From: Nocardia sp. BSTN01
GTDB taxonomy: Bacteria > Actinomycetota > Actinomycetes > Mycobacteriales > Mycobacteriaceae
Assembly (NCBI RefSeq): GCF_015354405.1
Contig: NZ_JADKYP010000036.1
Location: 1 to 64,000, forward strand
Length of the DNA stretch: 64,000 nucleotides
Direction: 5' to 3'
Numbering within the stretch: position 1 is the first letter of the stretch; the number at the start of each line of letters is the position of its first letter. Both the position numbers and the translations under genes were made by a program. A model generated the notes under the pieces. That model ran no database searches. It was given only the letters and a program-made list of their open reading frames with translations, and was not told the DNA's origin. Positions 7,722 through 19,471 of this stretch are shown here, in pieces.

Positions 7722-8717
7722 TCACGGCGTCCGGTCCAGTACGAGGTCCGACAGCCGCACCGCATACGTCGACACCAGGACGGCCTCTTCGTGCCCCGGC
7801 ACTCCGGGCGGCACGTACGCGCGCACGGTTTCGGTTTCGCGCACCAGATCCAGCAGCGCCGCCCGCAGTACCTCGGGGCGCGGGGAGGTGGTCAGTGTGT
7901 GAAAGCTGTAGCGCCAGCGGTAATCGTCGATCAAGCGGTGCAGCCGTTCGGCCTCGACCACATGGTGGTGTCGTACCCCTTGCGAATGGGAGTCCATGGC
8001 GATCAGCAGTTGCTCGACTTCGGCCAGCCGCTCCTCGGTGCCGACCGGTGGCGCGCTGTAGGCGACTTCGCCCGAATCGCGGACGGCGTGTGCGCAGGCC
8101 TGCGGCAGATTCCACGGCAGGGACAGCTGCGCCTGCGAGCCGTATTCCGGTCCCGGCCAATGCGGGCCCGGGCCGGTGTCGGCGGCGAACAGCACCGCGT
8201 AGGGATAGCCCGCGCGGTGCAGCGGTTCGTCGTCCTGCCACGCCGGTCGTTGCGCCGCGTAGTCGAGCATGCGCCGGCGCAGCCGGACCATCGTGCGCAA
8301 CGCGCGGTAGCGGTCGGGCCGGGCCCAGCCGAAACCGTTGGCGATCAACTCGTGACGCACCGTCGCGTTCAGCCGATCCCAGCCCGGGCCGTCGGTGCAG
8401 GCGGCGATGCGCACGGAGTAGCCGTTGCCGAACAGATGGCGCAACAGTTGCCGCTCCTCCGCGGCCACCGAGTCGGGCGGGCCGGGGAGCAGGACCGCGC
8501 GCAGCGAATCCGCCCCGTCGAATCCGTCGCTACCGATATGTACGTCGATATGACCGCGGATCGCGAGTGCCGCCAGTTGCGCGGCGACAATGCGGCCGTA
8601 GCGGGCGGCACCCTGTTCGTGCATCGTCGGCGCGAGCAGCATTCCGGCCTGCAGCACCGTCATTCGGGTCGATAATCGTTCGAACGCCGCCGTCATCTGG
8701 CCGGGATCCGGAGGCAT
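7722..8717 (-). CDS. Hypothetical protein
   Basis: A 331-residue soluble protein not assigned to a family. The N-terminal half is mixed alpha/beta (AAQLAALAIRGHIDVHIG; LLRHLFGNGYSVRIAA), with a basic middle segment RTMVRLRRRMLDYA and a His-rich segment RHHHVVEAERLH in the C-terminal half. No catalytic motif is recognised. I use the ATG at 8717; two GTG codons lie just upstream. It converges with ppk2, 6 bp apart. Confidence 0.6.
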   Translation of the reverse strand: MPPDPGQMTAAFERLSTRMTVLQAGMLLAPTMHEQGAARYGRIVAAQLAALAIRGHIDVHIGSDGFDGADSLRAVLLPGPPDSVAAEERQLLRHLFGNGYSVRIAACTDGPGWDRLNATVRHELIANGFGWARPDRYRALRTMVRLRRRMLDYAAQRPAWQDDEPLHRAGYPYAVLFAADTGPGPHWPGPEYGSQAQLSLPWNLPQACAHAVRDSGEVAYSAPPVGTEERLAEVEQLLIAMDSHSQGVRHHHVVEAERLHRLIDDYRWRYSFHTLTTSPRPEVLRAALLDLVRETETVRAYVPPGVPGHEEAVLVSTYAVRLSDLVLDRTP

Positions 8718-8812
8718 GTACACCACTCACTCTGTGACACAGGGCAATCAGGTCCGCACCAGTGTAGAGCCCGGCGTGGCGTACATTCGGCAATATCGGG
8801 AGGGATCCCCTG

Positions 8813-10468
8813 TCAGATCGTGATCCCGGCCCGGATCAGCTTGCCGGTGATGTTGCGCGGCAACGGCTCCGAGGTGATTCGCCACCGTTCGGGCACCTTG
8901 AAATAGGCCAGCCGCTCACGGGCGAAGTCGCGGAGATCCGCCTGCGTCGCCGTGGACCCCTCGGCGAGGACGACGACGGCCGCCACCTGCTGCCCGAGGT
9001 CGGGGTGCGGTTCGCCGACGACGGCACATTCCACGACGTCGGGGTGTTCGTCGAGGCACTGCTCGATTTCGACCGGGTAGATGTTCTCGCCGCCGCGCAG
9101 GATCAGATCCGATCTGCGGCCGGTCAAGCGCAGGCGGCCCTGTTCGACGACGCCGAAATCGCCGGTGCGCAGCCAGCGCTCGGCATCGATCGCCGCCGCG
9201 GTGGCTTCCGGATTGCGCCAGTACCCCAACATGACGAAGGGGCTACGGACGTAGACCTCACCCTCGACGCCCTCCGATACGGGAGACCCGTCGGCGTCGC
9301 GGATCTCGAGCGCCACGCTGATGATCGGCCGTCCCAGGGTGCCGGGGGATTCGGCGAGGTCGGCGGGAGTCGCGACGGCGACGGCGGTACTGCATTCTGT
9401 GAGGCCGTAACTGTCCACCAGGGCGTCGGCGGCGAACGGAACCTCCTCGCGCAGACGCTGTTTGAACGCCGGTGACGACGGCGCCGACGCCAGGGCGAAC
9501 GCGGTGAGCGAGGAGGTGTCGTAGCGTCCGATATCACCGTGTTCGAGCAGCCGGGAGGCCATGGTCGGTACCGCACCCCAGTTGGTCACCCGTTCCTTCT
9601 CGATCAGGCACAGAATCCGGTCGGCGTCGAACCCGCCCTGCGGCATGATCACGGCACTGCCGGTGGCCAGCCGCGGGACCACCAGGTTGTGCAGGCTGGC
9701 GATGTGGAACAGGGGAGAGGTCAGCAGGCAGCGCAGATCCAGCGGTGCGCCGGGCTCCGGCGTCGTCCCGGTGAACGCGGCGGCGAGTGCGTCGGTGTAT
9801 TCGAAATAGCCGGTGACAGCCAGCAGATTGCGCTGGGAATGTAAGGCCGCCTTGGGTTTTCCGCTGGTCCCGCTGGTGAACAGGATGACGGCGGGATCGT
9901 CCTCCGCCACGTCGGGGACCGTGGGTTCGGCGTCGGCGTGGGCGGCGATCAGGCGCGGCAGATCCTCGTCCATGGTCAGCACGGCTGCGGAGGTGTCGAT
10001 ATCGGCGAGGAGTTTCGCCCGCTTCGCGTCCGCGACCACGACGGCCGGTTCGGTCAATGCCAGTCCGTACTCGATTTCGCGCGGCACCCACCACCCGTTG
10101 AGCCCGACCGCGATCGCGCCGAGGCTCTGCACCGCCCAGAAGGTGATCACCCATTCGACGGTGTTCGCGGCCAGGATCGCGACCCGATCACCGCGCCCCA
10201 CCCCGAACTCCTCGTGCAGCGCGGCCGCGAGAGCGGCTGCGGCAGCGGCATGTTCGCGATAACTCAGCCGCCGGTCCTCGGTGACCAGATAGTCCCGGTC
10301 GCCGAAGGCGACCGATGCGGCGAGCAGTTCCGCGACCGCGCGGCGGCGGTGCCGCAGCACCGGCATACGCGCGCCGAGAACCTCCTCCTCGACGAGCTCG
10401 AACCGGCCGCCCGGACCGGTCAGCTCGCGCATCACGGCGGCGATATCGGGCATGGACGTGGTGGTCAT
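8813..10468 (-). CDS. Acyl-CoA synthetase / fatty-acid-CoA ligase (FadD-like)
   Basis: A 551-residue adenylate-forming enzyme that activates a carboxylic acid with ATP and joins it to CoA. It has the P-loop-like [15 protein letters not shown] (about residue 195), the A5 motif [11 protein letters not shown], the TGD of [11 protein letters not shown], hinge motif [20 protein letters not shown], and the catalytic lysine in [12 protein letters not shown] near the C-terminus. The start is the ATG at 10468 preceded by AAGGA; an upstream in-frame start is less likely. Substrate is not determinable. An IclR regulator is encoded 97 bp upstream on the same strand and may control it. Confidence 0.9.
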   Translation of the reverse strand: MTTTSMPDIAAVMRELTGPGGRFELVEEEVLGARMPVLRHRRRAVAELLAASVAFGDRDYLVTEDRRLSYREHAAAAAALAAALHEEFGVGRGDRVAILAANTVEWVITFWAVQSLGAIAVGLNGWWVPREIEYGLALTEPAVVVADAKRAKLLADIDTSAAVLTMDEDLPRLIAAHADAEPTVPDVAEDDPAVILFTSGTSGKPKAALHSQRNLLAVTGYFEYTDALAAAFTGTTPEPGAPLDLRCLLTSPLFHIASLHNLVVPRLATGSAVIMPQGGFDADRILCLIEKERVTNWGAVPTMASRLLEHGDIGRYDTSSLTAFALASAPSSPAFKQRLREEVPFAADALVDSYGLTECSTAVAVATPADLAESPGTLGRPIISVALEIRDADGSPVSEGVEGEVYVRSPFVMLGYWRNPEATAAAIDAERWLRTGDFGVVEQGRLRLTGRRSDLILRGGENIYPVEIEQCLDEHPDVVECAVVGEPHPDLGQQVAAVVVLAEGSTATQADLRDFARERLAYFKVPERWRITSEPLPRNITGKLIRAGITI

Positions 10469-10565
10469 GGGCGGTCCTTCTGTGTGCGGCATCACAACCA
10501 CCGCACTGTGTCACGCCCACCGGCGGCAGATGCCGGCGTTTCCGCTCAGCGAGACTCCCGCGCGG

Positions 10566-11435
10566 TTACGCGCGACTCGGCGCGGAGGCGAGTGGGCGAC
10601 CGCCCGTACGGACCGCCTGGCCGCGCCGCGCGGCCGGTACCTGCCGTCGCCCGCGGGCCTCCGCCGACAGCACGCGCGAGGTGCGCGCGGCCGCCTCCGC
10701 GACCAGCGGGGCGAGTCGCTCCATGGTGGCGAAGTTCGTCTCCCCGCATAGGCAGATCGCGGCCATCGGGCCCTGCGGACCACGGATCGCGGCGGCCACA
10801 CTGGGAAGTATCCGGCCCACCATCGCATTGGCGTATTCGCCGCGGTCGAACGAGAGTCCGCGGTTGCGGCGGATCCGGTTCAATTCGCGATGCAGGCTCG
10901 GCACATCCCATCCACGGCCCTGCACCGGATTGGCGAGCTGTTTGCCGAGCAGCGCCTCCACCTCCTCCGGTGGCAACCAGGCCAGCATGGCGCGGCCGCC
11001 GGTGGTGAGGTGGGCGAAACTGCGGCGTCCCACATGCGATTGCAGCGTGCGCGCGAACGGGCCGCCGAGTTTGTCGAGGAACACCTCGTCGGCGCCCTCC
11101 AGCGCCGCCAGGTGGACCACCAGTCCGGTTCGCAGCTGCAACTCGTGCAGGTGCTCGGCCGCCGCCTCGCGGATTTCCCCGTGCCGGCCGTCGTACCCGC
11201 CGAGCCCGAGCGAGCGCCGGCCCAGGCAGTAGCCCGAGGGGGTGTGCTCGAGCCAGTGCAGTTTCACCAGTTGGTCGAGGATGCGATGCGCGGTGGAGCG
11301 CGGGAGTCCGCTGTGTGTGCAGATCTCCACGAGGCTCAGCCGCGTCGACCGGTGCTCGAACATGTCGAGAATGAGCGTCATCCGCTCCACCATCGATGGC
11401 GGCAGGGGCCCGGGTGCCGAAGTGGCCAGTGGCAT
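10566..11435 (-). CDS. IclR family transcriptional regulator
   Basis: A 289-residue regulator. The N-terminal winged helix-turn-helix (MVERMTLILDMFEHRSTRLSLVEIC..., then GLPRSTAHRILDQLVKLHWLE) precedes an effector-binding domain containing LRTGLVVHLAAL and FDRGEYANAMVGRILPSVAAAI. The start at ATG 11435 follows GGAGG at good spacing; an upstream start at 11525 would add an untypical arginine-rich tail. IclR proteins often regulate catabolic genes beside them, here the acyl-CoA synthetase. Confidence 0.9.
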   Translation of the reverse strand: MPLATSAPGPLPPSMVERMTLILDMFEHRSTRLSLVEICTHSGLPRSTAHRILDQLVKLHWLEHTPSGYCLGRRSLGLGGYDGRHGEIREAAAEHLHELQLRTGLVVHLAALEGADEVFLDKLGGPFARTLQSHVGRRSFAHLTTGGRAMLAWLPPEEVEALLGKQLANPVQGRGWDVPSLHRELNRIRRNRGLSFDRGEYANAMVGRILPSVAAAIRGPQGPMAAICLCGETNFATMERLAPLVAEAAARTSRVLSAEARGRRQVPAARRGQAVRTGGRPLASAPSRA

Positions 11436-11705
11436 CGATGCCTCCGATCGTGAGTCGCTTCCATCCTGCCCGTCGAATCTGGGCGAGAACCGGAATTGAA
11501 GCCCGAGTGTAGTGACGCCAGACACACCGCGCGATGGTGGTCCATCCCGTTCGTCCGGTATCCCGCTGACCGGAACGGCGCCCGAACCGGTCTCGCGGAC
11601 CTGACAGCGTGGGGCTTTTCGCGAGCGTCGACATCGACTCCATCAAACTCCGCTGAGGCCGTTTCCGTCCCCGCCCGCGGGCGGACAGGCGGCTATCGTG
11701 GGGTT

Positions 11706-11867
11706 ATGGGCGTGTTCGGCGAGATGTTCCCCGGCAAGAAGCTGACCGACGAGAGCGGCGGTGACAGCGACGGGCAGCAGCATCGGCCGCGGCTGGATCT
11801 CGACCTGGACGCGGGCGTGATCCGGCTGTCGAGCACGCCGCGGTCGGATGAGGAGTCGTCCGAGTAA
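11706..11867 (+). CDS. Small acidic hypothetical protein
   Basis: A 53-residue protein (MGVFGEMFPGKKLTDE..., ending in an acidic tail). It is hydrophilic, without a membrane segment. The N-terminus and the compact high-GC codon usage look like a conserved short actinobacterial protein, but no family is recognised. It is isolated between the IclR gene and the RHH operon. Confidence 0.5.
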   Translation: MGVFGEMFPGKKLTDESGGDSDGQQHRPRLDLDLDAGVIRLSSTPRSDEESSE

Positions 11868-11910
11868 TCGGTCCGGGCTGTCACTTCGTGGAATTCGTGT
11901 GGTCCTTCAT

Positions 11911-11930
11911 CTAGCAATCTAGATTGCTAG
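11911..11930. promoter_or_regulatory. Perfect 20-bp palindromic operator
   Basis: CTAGCAATCTAGATTGCTAG is its own reverse complement. It ends 17 bp before the GTG start of the ribbon-helix-helix gene, where an autoregulatory operator is expected, and is AT-rich against its GC-rich surroundings. I infer it is bound by that RHH protein. Confidence 0.8.
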
Positions 11931-11947
11931 CATGTTAGTGTCTTCTC

Positions 11948-12115
11948 GTGGGTGCCGAGGAAGTCAAGCAGTTCAACGTGTATCTCCCGGTGGAGCTGAT
12001 CAAGCAGGTCAAATACCGGGCGGTCGAATCGGAGATGTCGCTGTCGGCGCTGGTGGCCGAGGCGCTGCGGGCGTACCTCGGCGCCGAACCGCCGACGCGT
12101 GAGAAGGAGAAGTGA
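11948..12115 (+). CDS. Ribbon-helix-helix (CopG-type) DNA-binding protein
   Basis: A 55-residue protein starting at GTG 11948. It has the RHH layout: beta strand [10 protein letters not shown], helix [12 protein letters not shown], then [19 protein letters not shown] dimers bind short palindromes through the strand. The stop codon is one base before the ATG of the VOC protein, so translation is probably coupled. It could be an antitoxin-like autoregulator, but the partner is not a recognised toxin. Confidence 0.8.
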   Translation: MGAEEVKQFNVYLPVELIKQVKYRAVESEMSLSALVAEALRAYLGAEPPTREKEK

Positions 12116-12116
12116 T

Positions 12117-12458
12117 ATGGCCGCCAGAGGTGTCGAGGCGATCTTTCTGGAGACCCACAACTGGGGGAAATCGGCGAAGTTCTTCCAGCAGCTGGGATTC
12201 GAACTGGAATTCGCCACCGACCACAATTCCGGACAGCTGCGCAACGGGGACGGTCCGTACCTGTTCATCGCCGAGGTGCCGGCGGATCGCGAACCCGGAA
12301 TGCAGGTCGTGCTGAAAGTGGAAGCGGAACAGGACTTTCCGGCGCCCGTCGAGGTGGTGTCGCCGTTCGCCGACACCCATTACGGAACCCGCGAGATGAC
12401 CGTGCGCGACCCGGACGGGCGGGTGTGGACGCTGCAGGCTCCCGGTGGTGACCGATGA
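12117..12458 (+). CDS. VOC (glyoxalase/bleomycin-resistance fold) family protein
   Basis: A 113-residue single-repeat vicinal-oxygen-chelate protein: EAIFLETHNWGKSAKFFQQLGFELEF at the N-terminus and the terminal REMTVRDPDGRVWTLQAP. The metal-ligand glutamate is not certain. These folds serve in dioxygenases, glyoxalases and drug sequestration. It is sandwiched between the RHH gene (1 bp) and the methyltransferase gene (4-bp ATGA overlap), forming a three-gene operon behind the palindrome. Confidence 0.85.
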   Translation: MAARGVEAIFLETHNWGKSAKFFQQLGFELEFATDHNSGQLRNGDGPYLFIAEVPADREPGMQVVLKVEAEQDFPAPVEVVSPFADTHYGTREMTVRDPDGRVWTLQAPGGDR

Positions 12459-13309
12459 GCGATATCCGGACCGGTGCGGTGCCCGATCAGACCGCCGTGC
12501 GGGTTGCGCTGTGGCGCGCGCTGCACGTCCGGCTCGATCCGCCGCCGCATGTCCTCGACGACGAGATCGGCCTGCGACTGGCCGATCCGCCGGAGGGCTG
12601 GCGGGAGCGCGGCGATATGGATCCGGTGGGCACCAGCCGCTTCCGGGCGAGCATCGTGGTGCGTTCGCGATTCGTGGAGGATCTGCTCACCGAACAGGCC
12701 GGGCGAGTGGGCCAATACGTGCTGCTGGGCGCGGGACTGGAGACGTTCGCGCAGCGCAAACCCGAGATCGCCTCTCGCTTCCGGATTTTCGAGGTCGATC
12801 AACCGCAGACGCAGGAGTGGAAGCGGCGGCGCCTGGTCGAGACCGGCTACGAGCTCCCGGACTGGTTGCGTTCGGTCCCGGTCGATTTCGAGCAGGATTC
12901 GTGGTGGGAGCGGCTGACCGCGGCCGGTTTCGATCCGGCCCGGCCCGCGCTCGTCGCCTCGCTGGGGGTCAGCATGTATCTCACCGACGAGGCCAACCGG
13001 GAAACGCTGTCGCTGCTGGCGGCCTCGGCGCCCGGTTCCACGGTCGTCATGTCCTTCATGCCGCCACTGGAACTGCTCGACGAACAGGACCGAACGAGCC
13101 GGGAGTTCGCGGAATCCGGCGCGGCCGCCTCCGGCACGCCATTCCGCAGCTTCTACGCCCCCGCACAGATCGTCGCTATGGCCCGGGAGGCCGGTTTCGC
13201 GCGGGCGCACCACATTTCGGCGGACGAGCTCAACAGCCGGTACTTCGCCGGGCGCCCGGACGGGTTGCGTACCTCGAACGGTGAGGAGTTGCTGGTGGCG
13301 ACGACCTGA
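12455..13309 (+). CDS. SAM-dependent methyltransferase (leucine carboxyl methyltransferase-like)
   Basis: A 284-residue methyltransferase of the actinobacterial LCM/TIGR00027 type. The SAM-binding motif is VLLGAGLETFAQR (about 89-101), the acidic ribose contact is FEVDQPQTQEWKR, and ASLGVSMYLTDE is the late family motif. Members of this class act on small molecules or remain uncharacterised. It overlaps the VOC gene by 4 bp and so is co-translated with it. Confidence 0.88.
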   Translation: MSDIRTGAVPDQTAVRVALWRALHVRLDPPPHVLDDEIGLRLADPPEGWRERGDMDPVGTSRFRASIVVRSRFVEDLLTEQAGRVGQYVLLGAGLETFAQRKPEIASRFRIFEVDQPQTQEWKRRRLVETGYELPDWLRSVPVDFEQDSWWERLTAAGFDPARPALVASLGVSMYLTDEANRETLSLLAASAPGSTVVMSFMPPLELLDEQDRTSREFAESGAAASGTPFRSFYAPAQIVAMAREAGFARAHHISADELNSRYFAGRPDGLRTSNGEELLVATT

Positions 13310-13329
13310 GTCCCGCCTACGATGAGGCG

Positions 13330-13701
13330 ATGGCGAAATCCCAGCGCTTGCACATCGTGCCGTCCCGATTCAGCGTCGACCACATACCGGCCGCGACCTT
13401 CCCCGAGGACGACGAATGGGTCGCGCTGGTGCGAGCGCCGGAGGGGCTGACGGTCGTGCGCGAGGCCCCGCCCTGGGAGCGGGAGACGTGCTGGCTCGGC
13501 CTGTACGCCGCCACGCCGCGGGAGCTGGATACCTCCGGCGCGCTGACCGCGATCCTGGAACCGTTGGCGCAGCACGGAATTCCGGTGTTCGTCGCCTCGA
13601 CCTACCACGCGGACCTGGTGCTGGTCCCCGAATCGCGCAGCGCCGCCGCGACCGATGCGCTCACCGAGGCCGGATTCGAGATCGCCGGGGACGCGAGCTG
13701 A
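13330..13701 (+). CDS. ACT domain-containing protein
   Basis: A 123-residue protein resembling the stand-alone ACT proteins of the CASTOR-like type: DDEWVALVRAPEGLTVV, a GALTAILEPLAQHGIPVF core, and STYHADLVLVPE. ACT domains sense amino acids. It follows the methyltransferase gene by 20 bp and converges with the HNH gene 7 bp away. No partner enzyme is adjacent. Confidence 0.75.
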   Translation: MAKSQRLHIVPSRFSVDHIPAATFPEDDEWVALVRAPEGLTVVREAPPWERETCWLGLYAATPRELDTSGALTAILEPLAQHGIPVFVASTYHADLVLVPESRSAAATDALTEAGFEIAGDAS

Positions 13702-13708
13702 CGACGGT

Positions 13709-15346
13709 TCAGATGTGGTCGCCCTTGTCGCGGTTGCAGCCGCGGCACAGGATCTGCAGATTCGCCGCACTGGTCGCCCCGCCGCGGCTGAGCGGAATGA
13801 TGTGGTCGAATTCGAGGTAGTGGGTGGCGCCGCATTCCACGCACCGGCCGCCGTCGCGATGCCACACCTCGGCCTTGATATCGGGGCCGATGGACCGGCT
13901 GTCGCGTCTGCCCGGTGCGACGGTGAGCCGTTTCGCCACGCGCAGTGCGCCTTCCACGATCGCGGCCACCAATTCCGGCTCGTCGATATCGAATTCGGCG
14001 CCGCCGCGCGCCGACGTGGCGGCCACCGTCACACCGGTCTCGGTGGCCGATACGGAAACCGCTCGGGTCCAGGGGATTTCGATACCGGCGTCCGGCCCGA
14101 TGAAGCGCAGCTTCCGGTTCGAGCAGATCAACCGCCCCGGGGACGCGTGCGCGCCGCGCCCCGTCCGCCGGATGCGGGTGGCGGCGGTGTCGAGGTGGAC
14201 GCGTTCCTGCGGGTCCAGATGCAGATCGGGCACCGCGATCACCGGAAGCTCGCCCGCCCGCAGCCGGGACAGGATGCGCAGCCGGCGCAGACTGCGACGC
14301 AACTCGTCCACGGCCCCGTCGCGCACCCCGAGCGCGGCGACCGTCGCGTCGAATCGTTCCAGTTCGGCCCCGGTGATCGTGCCGTCGGCCAGGGCGAAGG
14401 CCGCCGTGCGCTCGAGATGCGCGACGGCGGGCCCGCGCAGGGCCGCGCGGGCGGTGCCGGGGTCGATGCGCTGGTGGCGGATCCGGGTCCACAGCTCGTC
14501 CCAGTCGGGTCCGCTCGGACCGGTGGTGGTCAGGACGCGAAGCGCTCGGATGCGCCAATCGGACAGATAGTCCTCGACCTCCGCCGCACACGCGCGGCAG
14601 GGCGCGGTGCCGAGTAGTCGCCACCCCCGCCGCCGGCCGCAGCGAGGACAGCCGCGCGGGTCGGCGGGCGGACGTGCCACCGTCTGTTCGGTCCACCGGG
14701 AGCCGTCCCACCAGCGCAGTGCCGCCGCGTCCGCGGGATCGGGATGCCAATCGGGGCGGGCGTCCCGAGGCGCGGGCATCGGCGCGGCGAATCTGGTGCG
14801 CTGCAACGACAGTCGCTGCGAGCGGTGCCGCGCCGAATCCGCGACGGGCGCGCCGAAGGTCGTGAACAACTCCGCCGCGTCGGCGTGTTGCGGTCCGCCC
14901 CGCACGAACCACCAGCGGTCCTCGGCCCGCCGGAACTCTCCGAACACCGCGGCCCGCGCGCCCGGGTCCGGGGCGACGTCGGCACGCGCCACCAGACCCT
15001 CGGCATCCTCGACCGACACCGCGAGGCCCGGCAGTGCGGCCAGGGGCTCGTCGGGACCGGACCCGGTGATCAGGATGCGGACGATCTCCGCCTCGGTGCG
15101 GGGCAGCGAGACCGACAGCCGCGCGGTGCCGGGCTGCGGATCCTGGTCGACGGTCACCGCCTGGGAGGGGTGACGCGGCGCGTTGAAATACACCACGTCG
15201 CGAGCGGAGCGGACCCGTCCGGCGGCGGTCAGCAGGACCGCATGCGCATCCAGCAGCGCCGCCGAACGCCACGAAACCAGTACCGACAGAAGCGAAGTCG
15301 GTACCGGCGTGGCGTCGCCGTCGACCGTGGGGCGCATGCTTGTCAT
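13709..15346 (-). CDS. TerD-like / DUF2510 / HNH endonuclease fusion protein
   Basis: A 545-residue multidomain protein. Residues about 20-165 look TerD-like: RSARDVVYFNAP, the acidic VRILITGSGP strand, VFGEFRRAEDRWWFVRGG. Next comes a DUF2510-type WHPDPADAAALRWWDGSRWTE, a zinc ribbon CPRCGRR...CRAC, a helical TerB-like segment (AFALADGTITGAELERF) and a GRAM-like stretch. The C-terminal HNH nuclease has CVECGATHYLEFDHIIPLS and LCRGCNRDKGD with paired cysteines. TerD proteins bind calcium and belong to tellurite/stress systems; here the sensor-like part is fused to a DNase, suggesting a stress- or phage-triggered effector. Domain calls apart from HNH and TerD are less certain. Confidence 0.8.
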   Translation of the reverse strand: MTSMRPTVDGDATPVPTSLLSVLVSWRSAALLDAHAVLLTAAGRVRSARDVVYFNAPRHPSQAVTVDQDPQPGTARLSVSLPRTEAEIVRILITGSGPDEPLAALPGLAVSVEDAEGLVARADVAPDPGARAAVFGEFRRAEDRWWFVRGGPQHADAAELFTTFGAPVADSARHRSQRLSLQRTRFAAPMPAPRDARPDWHPDPADAAALRWWDGSRWTEQTVARPPADPRGCPRCGRRRGWRLLGTAPCRACAAEVEDYLSDWRIRALRVLTTTGPSGPDWDELWTRIRHQRIDPGTARAALRGPAVAHLERTAAFALADGTITGAELERFDATVAALGVRDGAVDELRRSLRRLRILSRLRAGELPVIAVPDLHLDPQERVHLDTAATRIRRTGRGAHASPGRLICSNRKLRFIGPDAGIEIPWTRAVSVSATETGVTVAATSARGGAEFDIDEPELVAAIVEGALRVAKRLTVAPGRRDSRSIGPDIKAEVWHRDGGRCVECGATHYLEFDHIIPLSRGGATSAANLQILCRGCNRDKGDHI

Positions 15347-15435
15347 CGCCTCGAACTATGCCAGGCCGTCCCGACACGAATCGCGCGGTCGGCGCGGAGC
15401 TTTTCGTGACCGTCCGGGTGCGGCACAGTGGAACC

Positions 15436-15888
15436 ATGACGAACCCGAAGGGTGACTCCGGGCGCAAGCCCGGCGGCGCGCGGGTGCCGGGTGCGACGGA
15501 AATCCTCGCCGCCGCCCAGGCCGCCGCGCAGGCCGCACAGACCGCCGCGGGCCAGGCCATCGACGCCGCGCAGGTCACCGCCGGTACCGCCTTCGGTACC
15601 GCGGTGCGGCTCCCGCCCGCGTCCGTACAGCTGGCCGCGCAACTTCCGGATCTGATCGAGAATCTGGCGACCGCCATCGACCGGCTCAATTCCACCATCG
15701 ACCGCCTCGACCGGACCCTGGCCCTGGCCGATCCGGCCTTCGCGGCCTACGACCGGCTGCTGCCGCGGCTCGAGGCCGTGATCGCGCTGGGTGAAGACGT
15801 GCTCAGCCGGCTGTCGAAACTTCCGGGCATCTCGATGCTGGGCCGCCTCACCGGCCGCGAGGCGGAACCACCGCAACCGGAGCCCAAG

Positions 15889-15909
<21 letters not shown>
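15436..15909 (+). CDS. Alanine-rich coiled-coil hypothetical protein
   Basis: A 157-residue protein starting at ATG 15436. The N-terminal third is Ala/Gln repeat-rich (ILAAAQAAAQAAQTAAGQA), followed by amphipathic helices with a heptad-like run LATAIDRLNSTIDRLDRTLAL and a basic C-terminus. It is likely a helical, possibly membrane- or granule-associated protein. It converges with pabAB and overlaps its 3' end by 21 bp. Function unknown. Confidence 0.6.
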
Positions 15910-18243
<2,334 letters not shown>

Positions 18244-18398
18244 GGGGGTCCGGGTCCGCACCCCGTGGTCGAGAGTGGTCTCGCCCGCATGCCGAGACCG
18301 GGACGTGCTCATGTGCATCACCGTATCGGGCATCTCGGACCACACAGTGAGGGCATATGCCTTCAGTTGACCGGTCGTGGTGGTGCACAATGTGGGGC

Positions 18399-19454
18399 AT
18401 GTCTGTGGTGCAACCGGCCGAGGTCGAGCGCGAGGTCGTCGATTTCGCGGCCGTCGGCGAATGGATGGATGAGCAGGGCCTGCCCGGCGGTGACTTCGAG
18501 GATGTGACCTCACTCGGCGGTGGCACCCAGAACATCATGCTGCGGTTCCGCCGGGGTGGTCGCGATTTCGTGCTGCGCCGCGGGCCGAAGCATCTGCGTC
18601 CCAAGAGCAACGACGTCATCCGCCGCGAATCCCGCCTGCTCGGCGCGCTGGCGGGCACCGGCGTGCGCGCCCCGCGGGTGATCGCCGCGGGGGCCGACGA
18701 ATCGGTGATCGGCGCGGTCTTCTACCTGATGGAGCCGATCAGCGGCTTCAACCCGCAGAACGAACTACCCGCCCTGCACGCCGGCGATCCGGAGGTGCGG
18801 CGGCAGATGGGACTGTCGGCGGTCGAGGCCATCGCCCGGCTCGGATCGCTCGACTACGAGGCGCTGGGCCTGACCGATTACGGCAAGCCGGACGGTTTCC
18901 TGGAACGTCAGGTGCCGCGCTGGCTCGGCGAACTCGAGTCCTACAGCAGCAACGACGGCTACCCCGGCCCGCAGATTCCCGGGGTGGACCGGGTCGGGGA
19001 CTGGCTCGACCGCAACCGGCCCGCGCAGTGGCGGCCGGGCATCCTGCACGGCGACTGCCACCTCGCCAACATGATGTTCTCCTACGACGGTCCCGAGGTC
19101 GCCGCCATGGTCGACTGGGAGATGTCGACGATCGGTGATCCGCTGCTGGATCTGGGCTGGCAGATCGCCACCCGGCCCGAACCCGGAACCACCGGCGCCG
19201 CCCTGGTCGGCAAGCTCGGCGCCGCGGGCGGCCTGCCCACCGCCGAGGAGATGATCGCCCACTACGCGACCTTCTCCGACCGCGACCTCGGCCACGCCAC
19301 CTGGTACACGGTGCTGGCCTGCTTCAAACTCGGCATCGTGCTCGAGGGCACGCACGCCCGCGCCTTCGCCGGCAAGGCGCCCAAGCAGACCGGCGATTTC
19401 CTGCACGCCATCACGCTGGAACTGTTCGAGAAGGCCGCCCGGCTCTGCGAATGA
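18399..19454 (+). CDS. Phosphotransferase family protein (APH / ACAD10-like)
   Basis: A 351-residue protein kinase-like phosphotransferase. It has VTSLGGGTQNIMLRF (nucleotide loop), FVLRRGP with the ATP lysine/arginine, Brenner motif ILHGDCHLANMMF, and the metal-binding VDWEMSTIGDPLLDLGW. The class is common in actinobacteria beside acyl-CoA dehydrogenases and is thought to phosphorylate hydroxyacyl-CoA or small molecules rather than antibiotics. Start at ATG 18399 (MSVVQP). The substrate is unknown, and no acyl-CoA dehydrogenase is adjacent. Confidence 0.85.
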   Translation: MSVVQPAEVEREVVDFAAVGEWMDEQGLPGGDFEDVTSLGGGTQNIMLRFRRGGRDFVLRRGPKHLRPKSNDVIRRESRLLGALAGTGVRAPRVIAAGADESVIGAVFYLMEPISGFNPQNELPALHAGDPEVRRQMGLSAVEAIARLGSLDYEALGLTDYGKPDGFLERQVPRWLGELESYSSNDGYPGPQIPGVDRVGDWLDRNRPAQWRPGILHGDCHLANMMFSYDGPEVAAMVDWEMSTIGDPLLDLGWQIATRPEPGTTGAALVGKLGAAGGLPTAEEMIAHYATFSDRDLGHATWYTVLACFKLGIVLEGTHARAFAGKAPKQTGDFLHAITLELFEKAARLCE

Positions 19455-19471
19455 GCCGATGTGGCACGGCG

